From the NCBI GenBank assembly GCA_020002265.1, contig CP048228.1, positions 620,001 to 684,000 on the forward strand: 64,000 nt of DNA. The letters are read 5' to 3'. The position numbers and the translations under genes were made by a program. Shown in pieces: positions 37,237-45,794 of the stretch. Source of the stretch: Anaplasmataceae bacterium AB001_6. GTDB taxonomy: Bacteria; Pseudomonadota; Alphaproteobacteria; Rickettsiales; Anaplasmataceae. Positions within the stretch are counted from its first letter, which is position 1; the number at the start of each line of letters is the position of its first letter. Below the pieces are notes generated by a model. The model saw only the letters and a list, made by a program, of their open reading frames with translations, was not told the DNA's origin and did no database searches.

Positions 37237-39169
37237 TAAACACATCATATTTTCTTTTAATAGTAGACATTATTCCTATTACCTTGCATAAAGCGGGAAT
37301 TAATCCACTAATAGTGGTAAAAAAAGCTCCTAGCCATATCAAAAATATACCAGGATAATGATGTATTTGTATGGAAAAAATACCATCTTCGTGCAAATCA
37401 GTGATTATAATATAAAAATCAGACAAAAAGAAATGTCCTAGACCAATTTTAGTTTTAATGATATTACTATCAGCATAAAATCTATAATCAGATAATATTT
37501 TTTTACCTTCACATAAAAAAACCAATCTAGAAGATATATAATCCTTTTCTTTAATAATTTGATTATCTTGTAAATAAAAATATTTTTTATTAAAAATAAA
37601 ACTATCACCAACCGATAAAGATTTGTTATATACTGATTTTTTATGAACTGCACAAGTAACCCCAAGTATAATTAAGGCAATCCCTAAATGGGCAAAAAAC
37701 ATACAATAATAAGACTTATTTTTATTACTATGTCCTCTAAAGATAAAATTAGATATCATAATTAACACAGTGGAAAATGAAATACAAAAAGCACAAAATA
37801 TCTTAATATTGAAATGTATTTTATTAAAAATATAAAAATAAACTAATATAGATAAAAATATAAATAGTACAGTAATAGCAAAATGTACATTAAATAACTT
37901 TTTTTTATAAGATAGAAAATATGGCAAAATAATTTGAAGTAATATACTTATCAATACAACCCAATTAAAGATGTAGTTATAATACCCTTCTTCTAAAATA
38001 ATCTTTTCGGAAAAAATAATCTCAAAAAATATCGGATAAAATAGTCCAAATAATATTATAGATATAAGTAAAAGAGTTGATAGTATAGAAATCAATAATA
38101 AAGTTGACGATAAATCTTTTTTATTATTTGCATTAAAATCATCTGTAATATTGCATCTTCGAAACAATATAACTGTAAAAAAAGATAATATACAAAAGAT
38201 AATAAGTATAGCAAAGCCCATCTCAAAATTGAAAGCAAAGCTATGCACAGAATATATAATGCCTGATCTAGTAAAAAAGCTACCTAAAATAGTAGATAAG
38301 AAGACAGTATTAGCAACAAATAAAGAAATTTTTTTATACTTTTTTTTTTGATGAGATAGGCATAAAATATGAATTAACATGACTGAAAATAACCAAGTTA
38401 ACAGTGATACATTTTCTACTGGATCCCAAAACCAAAAACCACCCCATCCTAGTTCTCTATATGCCCACCAACTTCCTAAGGATATTCCAATGGTTAAAAA
38501 AGAAAATAATATAAGAGAAAAATCACGTAATATTTTAAACCAAATAATTGAAAAGTCCCTATGGATAAAAAGTGCTGTAGAAATAGAAAAAAGCACGCTA
38601 CTCCCTAAATAACCTAAAAATATTGATGGAGGATGTATAGTATACGCAATATCATGTAATAATGGATTAAAACCTAAACCATTATCCGATTTATGCCAAT
38701 CTACCTCAAAAGGATTTGCAAAAATAATAGTTAAAAGAATAAAAAAAACTATAATATAAGATTGTATTATGCAAGCAGTATCTTTTATTTCATCTTTTAT
38801 CCGTACAATAAAAAATAAACCTATATTAAAACATGATAAAAACCATGATAATGTAATTAGTGATCCTTCATTATTAGAATAAACAGCCAACAATTTATAT
38901 ATAGAATTTGTATTTATCGAAGAAGAATTGTTCACTATTTTTAATATAAAAGCATCATCTAGATACAAGAATATTAATATAAGAATACTGATGCTCAAAA
39001 ATAAAAAACCCACTAATGGTTTTTTAGGACGATATGCATGAGCAAGCAAAGATAAACCCAATCCTAAAAATCCAAAGATAGAAAGTAAATAATGCACACA
39101 AAAAGCAGCAAAAATTACAGATAATAGATAAAATAAAAGAAGGATATAGTAGGTAAGATAAATACCCAA
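37229..39169 (-). CDS. ccmF: Cytochrome c-type biogenesis protein CcmF
   Basis: The inner-membrane heme lyase subunit of system I cytochrome c maturation. The 646-residue polytopic protein has the heme-handling WWD signature WGGFWFWDPVENVSLLTW around residue 235, the upstream HDIAYTIHPPSIFLGYLG and the downstream TRSGIIYSVHSFAF, each with a conserved His. A C-terminal periplasmic part follows about residue 485. The ATG at 39169 gives a 55-base overlap with cdsA, so a later start is possible. It ends the rpsB-to-cdsA run, in the place where dxr/rseP are often found. A CcmG-like gene is at 63.4 kb. Confidence 0.94.
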   Translation of the reverse strand: MGIYLTYYILLLFYLLSVIFAAFCVHYLLSIFGFLGLGLSLLAHAYRPKKPLVGFLFLSISILILIFLYLDDAFILKIVNNSSSINTNSIYKLLAVYSNNEGSLITLSWFLSCFNIGLFFIVRIKDEIKDTACIIQSYIIVFFILLTIIFANPFEVDWHKSDNGLGFNPLLHDIAYTIHPPSIFLGYLGSSVLFSISTALFIHRDFSIIWFKILRDFSLILFSFLTIGISLGSWWAYRELGWGGFWFWDPVENVSLLTWLFSVMLIHILCLSHQKKKYKKISLFVANTVFLSTILGSFFTRSGIIYSVHSFAFNFEMGFAILIIFCILSFFTVILFRRCNITDDFNANNKKDLSSTLLLISILSTLLLISIILFGLFYPIFFEIIFSEKIILEEGYYNYIFNWVVLISILLQIILPYFLSYKKKLFNVHFAITVLFIFLSILVYFYIFNKIHFNIKIFCAFCISFSTVLIMISNFIFRGHSNKNKSYYCMFFAHLGIALIILGVTCAVHKKSVYNKSLSVGDSFIFNKKYFYLQDNQIIKEKDYISSRLVFLCEGKKILSDYRFYADSNIIKTKIGLGHFFLSDFYIIITDLHEDGIFSIQIHHYPGIFLIWLGAFFTTISGLIPALCKVIGIMSTIKRKYDVFKY

Positions 39170-39738
39170 CTATCTATCCTATCTAGTATTCCACCATGAC
39201 CAGGTATTATTGAACCCGTGTCTTTAATTTTAGCTTTACGTTTTATAAAAGACATGCAAAGATCCCCAAAATTAGAAATGAAAGGAACAAAAAAACCTAT
39301 AAATAACATCTTATTAGCTACGAAATATAGTACGATAAAAGAAAAAATCATACTAAAAATCGTAGAATATAAAAAACCTTCCCAAGTTTTATTCGGGCTA
39401 ATATTCTTAAAAAACTTCCTTTTTCCAAATTTTCTTCCAAATATATAGGCTGTTGTATCAGTAAGAATACTAAAAAATACAGAAAAGATAAGAAGTATAA
39501 AATTGTTAAAATAAAGAAAAAAAGCAGATATTATCATTAAAACAATAAAAAAATAACCTGCGTAAGATACTAATTTATTTCCTAAAAGGACAGACAGCGC
39601 GTTCCATTCATATAAAGAAAGAACTAATATGCTGACAAATAAAATCGATGACGTAGTATCTCCAAAATAAAAACAAAGAAAAAATATAGTAATCATAAAA
39701 ACGTATGATACTGAACGTACTAAAAAATCATCTCCCAT
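39115..39738 (-). CDS. cdsA: Phosphatidate cytidylyltransferase
   Basis: Makes CDP-diacylglycerol for phospholipid synthesis in the inner membrane. About 207 residues, shorter than E. coli CdsA (285) but similar to other Rickettsiales. Several hydrophobic helices precede the family motif SNFGDLCMSFIKRKAKIKDTGSIIPGHGGILDRIDS (the S-x-x-x-R-x-x-x-x-K-D-x-x-x-x-x-P-G-H-G-G-x-x-D-R-x-D signature, complete). I use the ATG at 39738 (MGDDFLVRS), which overlaps the uppS stop by 11 bases. An upstream ATG at 39765 would lengthen that overlap. Confidence 0.92.
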   Translation of the reverse strand: MGDDFLVRSVSYVFMITIFFLCFYFGDTTSSILFVSILVLSLYEWNALSVLLGNKLVSYAGYFFIVLMIISAFFLYFNNFILLIFSVFFSILTDTTAYIFGRKFGKRKFFKNISPNKTWEGFLYSTIFSMIFSFIVLYFVANKMLFIGFFVPFISNFGDLCMSFIKRKAKIKDTGSIIPGHGGILDRIDSWVFILPTISFFYFIYYL

Positions 39739-40411
39739 AATTTCTTTTCGTTCTATTAAATACATCTATAGCAATATCAAGATCACGAATAGTGAAATCT
39801 GGCCATAAAATATCCGTAAAATACAGCTCTGAATAAGCAGATTGCATAAGCAAAAAATCACTTAAACGCTTCATTCCGCCAGTTCTAATTATAAGATCAG
39901 GATCCGAAAAATCGGAATAAAAATATTTTTTGACATTATCATAACTAAAAAAATCATCTTCTAAAGAAGTTTTTTTGTAATCATCATAAAATTTTCTAAA
40001 AGCCTCTACCAATTCAAACCTAGAACTATATCCAATCGCTAAATTAACTGATAAATCAGTTTTATTTTTTTCAACAAAATTCATTCTAAATTTTAAGCTA
40101 TCTATAATATCTTTGTCCCCTAATAAAGAATAACTAACACGATCATTATAGTACATATCATCGGTATATTTTATATTCTCAATGACATCAAGAATAGCTT
40201 TTAAATTTTCTTCAGAGCGCTTCATAAAATTGTCTCTTGAAAGTACATAAAAAGTGATATCAGTAAGATCATAATTAAACAAAAGATGCTCTAGCATAGA
40301 TTTAGCAACCAAAAAACCTCTATGGTATGATTCAAGTAAAGGAACTTTGTTAATACCTGACCATCTAAAATTTCCATCCATTATAAATGCTACATGATTT
40401 AAATTTACCAT
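39728..40411 (-). CDS. uppS: Undecaprenyl diphosphate synthase (divergent)
   Basis: Makes the C55 lipid carrier for peptidoglycan precursors. The catalytic Asp is present in HVAFIMDGNFRWSG, where the usual motif is DGNGRWA. The rest of the Z-type prenyltransferase fold is visible: YHRGFLVAK, ITFYVLSRDNFMKRS (usually AFSxENWxRP), and LIIRTGGMKRLSDFLLMQSAYSELYFTDILWPDF (usually RTGGExRLSNFLLWQ). Several positions that are nearly invariant elsewhere are changed, so it is a fast-evolving copy. The ATG at 40411 follows the frr stop by five bases. Confidence 0.9.
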   Translation of the reverse strand: MVNLNHVAFIMDGNFRWSGINKVPLLESYHRGFLVAKSMLEHLLFNYDLTDITFYVLSRDNFMKRSEENLKAILDVIENIKYTDDMYYNDRVSYSLLGDKDIIDSLKFRMNFVEKNKTDLSVNLAIGYSSRFELVEAFRKFYDDYKKTSLEDDFFSYDNVKKYFYSDFSDPDLIIRTGGMKRLSDFLLMQSAYSELYFTDILWPDFTIRDLDIAIDVFNRTKRNYGR

Positions 40412-40416
40412 ACATA

Positions 40417-40998
40417 TCAATTTATAATCTCTCTACACTTCTTTTTTAAAAGATCATCTATTTTTTTTACATTATCATCTGTCATAGACTGAATCTTATC
40501 TAAATACCTATCTCTTTCATCAGAAGATACACCATCTTCCGCAATTTTCTTAATTCTAGAGTTAGAATCTCTTCTAATATTTCTAATAGAAATTTTTGAT
40601 TCTTCTGCATAAGATTCAGCTATTTTCACCATCTCTTTTCTACGCTCTTGAGTAACCATAGGAAGAGTGATCTTTATTGTACTATCAGCAATATCTAATC
40701 CTACACCCAATTCAGCGTTCTGTAAAGATCTGAAAATTTTATGAACAATGGACGAATCCCAAACAGAAATTAAAAGTCGAGAATTATCAATCAAGTTCAC
40801 ATTGGCCAATTGACGTAAAGGTAAACGATCTCCATAAGCATCAATTACTACATCATCAAACATACCAACACTCGCTCTATCCGTCCTCAAATTAGCACAT
40901 TTATCAACAAAAAAATTAACGGTAGAAATCATACGACTTGCAGCATCTTTTAAAAAATTATCTAATTTTAATAAGATATTTAAATCATCATCGGACAT
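40417..40998 (-). CDS. frr: Ribosome recycling factor
   Basis: Splits post-termination ribosomes together with EF-G. The 193-residue protein has the RRF pattern: LRTDRASVGMFDDVVIDAYGDRLPLRQLANV (family L-R-T-G-R-A-x-P-x-x-L-D-x-x-x-V-x-x-Y-G), SVWDSSIVHKIFRSLQNAELGV, ITLPMVTQERRKEMVKIA and a long C-terminal helix pair. Third step down the rpsB > tsf > pyrH > frr order, 13 bases after pyrH. Slightly longer than the usual 185 residues. No oddities. Confidence 0.95.
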   Translation of the reverse strand: MSDDDLNILLKLDNFLKDAASRMISTVNFFVDKCANLRTDRASVGMFDDVVIDAYGDRLPLRQLANVNLIDNSRLLISVWDSSIVHKIFRSLQNAELGVGLDIADSTIKITLPMVTQERRKEMVKIAESYAEESKISIRNIRRDSNSRIKKIAEDGVSSDERDRYLDKIQSMTDDNVKKIDDLLKKKCREIIN

Positions 40999-41011
40999 AC
41001 AACAACACTAA

Positions 41012-41731
41012 TCAAGAAACCAAACTATATTCACTTTCATTCATTATAAATTTTTTAAAAGATCCCTTTTCAAATAAAGGTAAAACTGATATAGGCATTC
41101 CATTATCTTTTGCCAAAGATATAGCAGATATATCCATAAATTTTAAATCTTCTCTAATAACTTTATCATAAGTTAAACTCAAAAATTTACGAGCATCTTT
41201 ATTTTTTTTGGGATCATCAGAGTATATGCCATCTATTTTTGATCCCTTTATTATGATATCGCAATTCATTTCTAATGATCTCAAGACAGCTGCAGTATCA
41301 GTAGTAAAAAAAGGATTCCCAGTGCCACATGCGAATATAACTACCCTCCCTTTTGATATATGTCGATCTGCTCTTCTTCTGATATAAGTTTCACATATAG
41401 AAGAAATAGATAAAGCAGACATAACCCTACAATCAACTCCAATATTTTCTAATTTATCCATTATAGCAAGAGAATTTATAACAGTAGCTAGCATACCCAT
41501 ATGATCACTTGTAGTTCTATCAATATTTCCCCACTTATTTGAGGTTCCTCTATGTATATTTCCTCCTCCTATAACCAGACAAATTTGTACTCCAAGATCA
41601 TGTACCTGTTTAACATCTTCAGCAACTTGATGAATTATCGAGCAATCATGACCAAAATCTCTTTCTCCCATAAGAAGTTCTCCTGAGACTTTCAATAAAA
41701 CTCGTCTATAACGCGGCATAAAGCTACTCAT
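41012..41731 (-). CDS. pyrH: Uridylate kinase
   Basis: Phosphorylates UMP to UDP; a hexameric amino-acid-kinase-fold enzyme. The 239-residue protein has RVLLKVSGELLMGERDFG, VCLVIGGGNIHRG (as ICLVIGGGNIHRG), DHMGMLATVINSLA, GRVVIFACGTGNPFFTTDTAAVLRSLE and KGSKIDGIYSDDPKKN, all standard PyrH motifs. It lies 19 bases after tsf and 13 before frr. The start MSSFMPRYRR is typical in length; a downstream ATG (MPRYRR) is the alternative. Confidence 0.96.
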   Translation of the reverse strand: MSSFMPRYRRVLLKVSGELLMGERDFGHDCSIIHQVAEDVKQVHDLGVQICLVIGGGNIHRGTSNKWGNIDRTTSDHMGMLATVINSLAIMDKLENIGVDCRVMSALSISSICETYIRRRADRHISKGRVVIFACGTGNPFFTTDTAAVLRSLEMNCDIIIKGSKIDGIYSDDPKKNKDARKFLSLTYDKVIREDLKFMDISAISLAKDNGMPISVLPLFEKGSFKKFIMNESEYSLVS

Positions 41732-41750
41732 TAATTTTTAACAACAATTA

Positions 41751-42650
41751 TTATCCAAAACGCTTAAACCAAGATATCGAAACATCAGATCCCTCTTTTT
41801 TATTAAATAAATCAATTAACTGTGCAACGGTTATTTTTCCAGATTCTTGACTATTCTGTAACGCAAAATCCTGTTCTATCAAAACAACATCTTTAAAAAA
41901 TTTTTTTATTTTTCCCGCAACAATCTGATCAACTATATTCTGTGATTTTTTGATAGAAGCAATTTCATCCAAAAAGGTTTTTTTTCGCTCCTCAATAACA
42001 CCTTGATCAATATCATTTATAAAAAGATATTGAGGATTCATAGCACACACATGCATACATATATTCTCTGCCAAATCTCCCAATACAACTTTTTTCACGT
42101 CAGAAGAATGAAAAAGGCATAAAATCACGATAATTCTACCAATTCCATCTTGAAACCAATTCTCTCCATGAACATAAGTATGTATTTCCCCTTTTTCAAT
42201 AACAATTTTTTCCAAATTTAAAAGGTTTATATTTTCTCCCATGATACCAATCATAGATTTCAAATTATCAGAAACAGTCTTATTCTCCTCAAAAAGCAAA
42301 GACAAAAAACTTTGTAAATCATCAAACTGATCTATATTCTTAAAAGCAAAATCAGCCAATTTTGAAAAAAAATTTTGCAAAACATCATTTTTCAAGACAA
42401 AATCAGTTTCTGTAGCAAAAGATAATATTACAGCTTTACCATTATCATTTCTGATAATATAAGCTTTTTCCATTGTAGATCTAGCTGATTTTTTAGAAGC
42501 TTTCGATCCTAAATTTTTCTTTATAATGTTTAGCGCTTCATCATAATTGCCCTCAGATTCCAATAAGGCACTTTTACACATAGAAAGAGCTGCACTCGTT
42601 TCATTTCTCAATTTAAGGATATCATTCTTCAAAGATTTATCACTAGACAT
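41751..42650 (-). CDS. tsf: Elongation factor Ts
   Basis: The nucleotide exchange factor for EF-Tu. The 299 residues start with the UBA-like domain ILKLRNETSAALSMCKSALLESEGNYDEALNIIKK, whose family motif is L-R-x-x-T-g-a-g-x-m-x-C-K-x-A-L. The core follows with SFATETDFVLKNDVL (the T-D-F-V EF-Tu contact). The C-terminal part has VLIEQDFALQ (EQ-F). The helical and core regions are complete, so the length agrees with other alphaproteobacterial EF-Ts. It lies 49 bases after rpsB on the same strand. Confidence 0.95.
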   Translation of the reverse strand: MSSDKSLKNDILKLRNETSAALSMCKSALLESEGNYDEALNIIKKNLGSKASKKSARSTMEKAYIIRNDNGKAVILSFATETDFVLKNDVLQNFFSKLADFAFKNIDQFDDLQSFLSLLFEENKTVSDNLKSMIGIMGENINLLNLEKIVIEKGEIHTYVHGENWFQDGIGRIIVILCLFHSSDVKKVVLGDLAENICMHVCAMNPQYLFINDIDQGVIEERKKTFLDEIASIKKSQNIVDQIVAGKIKKFFKDVVLIEQDFALQNSQESGKITVAQLIDLFNKKEGSDVSISWFKRFG

Positions 42651-42699
42651 ATAAAAACACTTAAAAATACTTATAAAATAACAATATTATACCAAACAT

Positions 42700-43509
42700 C
42701 TAACCTTGAGATTCAGGTTGATTAGTTCCTTCCGGATATTTTTTATCCATCAAGGATGATGCTACATCTTCAGTAGTTTTAATATCTCCTTTTTTTAGCA
42801 ATTCATCTTTTTTTAAACCACTTTCCATGCCTAATAAGACAGCATCTGCTATAATAGAACAAAAATACTCTATTGATTTTACAGAATCATCATTACCTGG
42901 AATAGGATACTGAATATTTCTTGGATCAGAATTCGTATCAACAACTGCAGCAACTGGAATCCCAAGTTTATTAGCTTCAGTAATAGCCACTTTTTCTCTA
43001 TTAGTATCCAAAACAAATAAAATATCAGGATAACCTCCCATATTTTTTATACCACAAAAGGTTTTTAAAATTTTTTCATATTTCCTTTTTACGCGCAGTA
43101 TTTCTCTTTTTTTCAAACCTGCCAAAACATCTTCATTACTCAAGAATTTTTCATAATGCCCTATTTTTTTTATAGAACCAGAGACACTACGCCAATTAGT
43201 TAATAATCCAGCAGGCCAGCTAGAATTGATATAGTACTGACCACAACGAATAGCTTGCTCTTCTATAATTTTGGTAGATTGTACTTTAGTGCCAACAAAT
43301 AATATCCTTCCACCTTTAGAAGCAACATCTTTTACTGATTGCATTGCAAATTTCAACATGCAAAGACTTTTTGATAAATCTATCACATGCGTTCCATTAC
43401 GAGATATTCCGTAAAGATAGGGCAACATTTGTGGATTCCATAAACTCTTTCTGTGCCCAAAATGAACTCCTGCTTCCAACATTGAATCTATGTTCAGTAA
43501 ATCATGCAT
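42700..43509 (-). CDS. rpsB: 30S ribosomal protein S2
   Basis: A small-subunit ribosomal protein. The 269-residue chain has MLEAGVHFGHRKSLWNPQMLPYLYG, HVIDLSKSLCML, GRILFVGTKVQ, WPAGLLTNWRSV, PDILFVLDTNREKVAITEANKLGIPVAAVVDTNSDP and IQYPIPGNDDSVKSIEYFCSIIADAVL, all standard. I use the ATG at 43509 (MHDLLNID); the frame extends eight codons further to 43533. First gene of the rpsB > tsf > pyrH > frr > uppS > cdsA > ccmF run. Its promoter must lie in the 349-base divergent gap shared with sucB. Confidence 0.96.
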   Translation of the reverse strand: MHDLLNIDSMLEAGVHFGHRKSLWNPQMLPYLYGISRNGTHVIDLSKSLCMLKFAMQSVKDVASKGGRILFVGTKVQSTKIIEEQAIRCGQYYINSSWPAGLLTNWRSVSGSIKKIGHYEKFLSNEDVLAGLKKREILRVKRKYEKILKTFCGIKNMGGYPDILFVLDTNREKVAITEANKLGIPVAAVVDTNSDPRNIQYPIPGNDDSVKSIEYFCSIIADAVLLGMESGLKKDELLKKGDIKTTEDVASSLMDKKYPEGTNQPESQG

Positions 43510-43858
43510 TCTTAAATTAATACCAAATAACAATCTACGTACCGTGTGTACTTATGGATGTTATCAAAAACAACAAATATTTTCAATTGTAGCAAATGAC
43601 AATAAGACAAAAAATTTATTCTATGAACAAAAATTTTCGCACTTTTTGTTCATTGATTTTAAATATACTTGTATATTATTTAGTATTTATAGTGATAATT
43701 TTTAAAATGTGGAATTTTTATTTAACAAAAGGAAAAAAAAATAGAAAACTTTGCATTTAAATTAAATCTATTTCATATTATATTATGACTTTCAACCATG
43801 GAAAATAGATTACTAAAAATTCTATTTGCTACTTTTTTATTATTTCAATAATTGAATC
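43510..43858. other. Divergent intergenic region between rpsB and sucB
   Basis: This 349-base AT-rich gap holds no gene I accept; a 71-codon frame crossing from rpsB looks like chance. It must contain promoters for both the ribosomal/translation run and sucB. The one clear structure is the inverted repeat at 43623-43653, listed separately. A purine-rich AAAAGGAAAA stretch at 43728-43737 looks like a Shine-Dalgarno sequence but has no start codon at a suitable distance. Confidence 0.6.
43623..43653. repeat. Perfect 11-base inverted repeat between divergent rpsB and sucB
   Basis: ATGAACAAAAA (43623-43633) is the exact reverse complement of TTTTTGTTCAT (43643-43653), with a nine-base loop TTTTCGCAC. 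It is about 114 bases upstream of rpsB and 206 upstream of sucB. No gene ends here, so a terminator for a neighbour is not needed; it could be an operator, or the terminator of a small RNA or leader transcript. Confidence 0.5.
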
Positions 43859-45082
43859 ATGAATAAAATAAACAAGATAATTGTTCCAGACTTAGGAGAA
43901 TCAATATCTCAAGGAAGTATTTCATCAATAACGAAACAAAAAGGAGAGTATATAGAAGCTGATGAATTATTTGCAACCATAGAAACAGATAAAGTAGCCG
44001 TAGAGATCAATTCACCATTCAATGGAGTAATAAAAAGTATTGCAGTCAATAATAATGATGTAGTAGATGTTGGTGCTGTAATTGCAGAAATAGAAGAAAC
44101 ATCAGATAAACCTCAAGTGGATCCAAATCAAATTATAGAAATTTCTGATTCAAGCAAAAAAGAGATACCTTCTTCACCAGCAGCGGAAAAAATTGCAAAT
44201 AATATGAATATTGATATTAGTAAAATTTCTGGATCTGGAAAAAATTCTATTGTTACAAAAGAAGATGTATTATCAACGATAGATCAGCAAAAAATAAATA
44301 GTGTAATTGATACTTCGGGTAATAGCCAAAAATCTATTGAAAATAATGTTTCTCAGAATATTCAAAATAATAAATTATCTGAAAGAGAAACAGCAGTTAA
44401 TATGAGTAACATAAGACTGGCTATAGCCAAGAACTTAAAAAATTCCCAAAATAATGCTGTAATGTTAAGCACTTTTAGTGAAGTGAATATGGACAATGTG
44501 ATGAAGATTCGCAGTATGTATAAAGATGATTTTGCAAAGAAGCATGGTGTAAAATTAGGTTTCATGTCATTTTTTGTAAAAGCATCAATAAAAGCATTAC
44601 AAGATATTCCTGAAATAAATGCAGAAATCAGAGGAAATAATATAATTTATAAAAATTATTGTAACATAGGAGTTGCTGTATCAACGGATAAAGGCTTAGT
44701 AGTTCCTGTTCTAAAAGATGCACAAAATATGTCTTTTGCAGATATTGAAAAACAAATTATAGAATTTGCAAAAGCAGCAAAATCTAACACATTAAAAGTC
44801 AGCGATATGTCTGGGGGAACATTTACAATAACAAACGGCGGTATATTTGGATCTTTATTATCTACACCAATAATAAATCCTCCTCAATCAGGAATATTAG
44901 GAATGCATTCCATAACCAATAGAGCAATTGTAGGAAAAAATAATGAGATAATTGTTGCACCGATGATGTACTTAGCTTTATCTTATGATCATAGAATTGT
45001 CGACGGCAAAGGAGCAGTAACTTTTCTTCAGAATATAAAGAGATATATAGAAGATCCCTGCTCATTGTTGATTGATGTGTAA
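43859..45082 (+). CDS. sucB: 2-oxoglutarate dehydrogenase E2 component (dihydrolipoyl succinyltransferase)
   Basis: Transfers succinyl groups to CoA in the TCA cycle. The N-terminal lipoyl domain is PDLGESISQGSI with the lipoylated Lys in ETDKVAVEINSPFNG near residue 43. A linker follows, then the E3-binding domain SPAAEKIANNMNIDISKISGSGKNSIVTKEDV (about 110-142). The C-terminal catalytic domain (about 175-407) has the active-site SYDHRIVDGKGAVTFLQ with His and Asp. The DLGESI start and IEDPCSLLIDV end are characteristic of SucB rather than pyruvate dehydrogenase E2. tmk follows 35 bases later. icd, for the preceding step, is at 13.3 kb. Confidence 0.95.
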   Translation: MNKINKIIVPDLGESISQGSISSITKQKGEYIEADELFATIETDKVAVEINSPFNGVIKSIAVNNNDVVDVGAVIAEIEETSDKPQVDPNQIIEISDSSKKEIPSSPAAEKIANNMNIDISKISGSGKNSIVTKEDVLSTIDQQKINSVIDTSGNSQKSIENNVSQNIQNNKLSERETAVNMSNIRLAIAKNLKNSQNNAVMLSTFSEVNMDNVMKIRSMYKDDFAKKHGVKLGFMSFFVKASIKALQDIPEINAEIRGNNIIYKNYCNIGVAVSTDKGLVVPVLKDAQNMSFADIEKQIIEFAKAAKSNTLKVSDMSGGTFTITNGGIFGSLLSTPIINPPQSGILGMHSITNRAIVGKNNEIIVAPMMYLALSYDHRIVDGKGAVTFLQNIKRYIEDPCSLLIDV

Positions 45083-45117
45083 TTTATATTATCTACTTAT
45101 TAATTATAAAATACGCC

Positions 45118-45777
45118 ATGTTTATTACTTTTGAAGGTGTTTCTGGTGCTGGAAAAACACTACAGAGTGAGATTTTGTATAATAAAATCAAAGATGTCAA
45201 CGATAAGGTTGTTTTTACTAGAGAACCTGGGGGAACACAATATGCTGAAAAAATAAGAGATTTAGTTTTACAAGGTAATGTAAAATATCCTGAGTCAGAG
45301 TTGTTAATGTTTATGGCAGCTAGATATGAACACTGTATGGATGTGATATGTCCTACAATAGAAGCAGGTGGTATAGTAATATGTGACAGATTTATTGATT
45401 CAACAATAGCTTATCAAGGATATACCAAAGGAATATCTATAACAAAAATAAAAAAATTGCATAATATAATTTTTGAAAAATATAAGAATTATATATCGCC
45501 AGATTTAACCGTGATATTGGATATTTCTGTTGATAAAATGAAAGAGCGATTAGAAAAAAGGTATGGTAATATAGCAGATAAAAGTAAAATGAAATCAAAA
45601 GATAGTTTTCATTATAATTTTTTTGTACATCGAAGAATTTGGGCTGCTTATCAAGATTTATCTAGAAATAGAAAACGCTATAAGTTGATATCTTCAGATT
45701 CTAAAAGTATAGAGGAAGTGGCATCTATAATAGAAAATTTGGTGAAAGAAAAATTTCCTAAAATTGTTTTTGCATAA
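45118..45777 (+). CDS. tmk: Thymidylate kinase
   Basis: Phosphorylates dTMP to dTDP. The 219-residue protein has P-loop EGVSGAGKTLQSE (usual form E-G-x-D/E-G-A-G-K-S/T-T-Q), the DR(Y/F)/REPGGT elements FTREPGGTQYAEKIRDLVLQG and VICDRFIDSTIAYQGYTKG, and a lid region around RLEKRYGNIADK. In the P-loop the usual acidic residue is Ser and the second hydroxyl residue is Leu (GKTL); otherwise intact. Convergent with recF, 17 bases apart, without a clear terminator hairpin. Confidence 0.93.
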   Translation: MFITFEGVSGAGKTLQSEILYNKIKDVNDKVVFTREPGGTQYAEKIRDLVLQGNVKYPESELLMFMAARYEHCMDVICPTIEAGGIVICDRFIDSTIAYQGYTKGISITKIKKLHNIIFEKYKNYISPDLTVILDISVDKMKERLEKRYGNIADKSKMKSKDSFHYNFFVHRRIWAAYQDLSRNRKRYKLISSDSKSIEEVASIIENLVKEKFPKIVFA

Positions 45778-45794
45778 TATAATTGTTATCTGCA

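Noticed and set aside
43490-43705. A 71-codon frame across the rpsB/sucB gap
   Set aside because: It begins antisense inside rpsB and has no family-like pattern; it crosses the inverted repeat.
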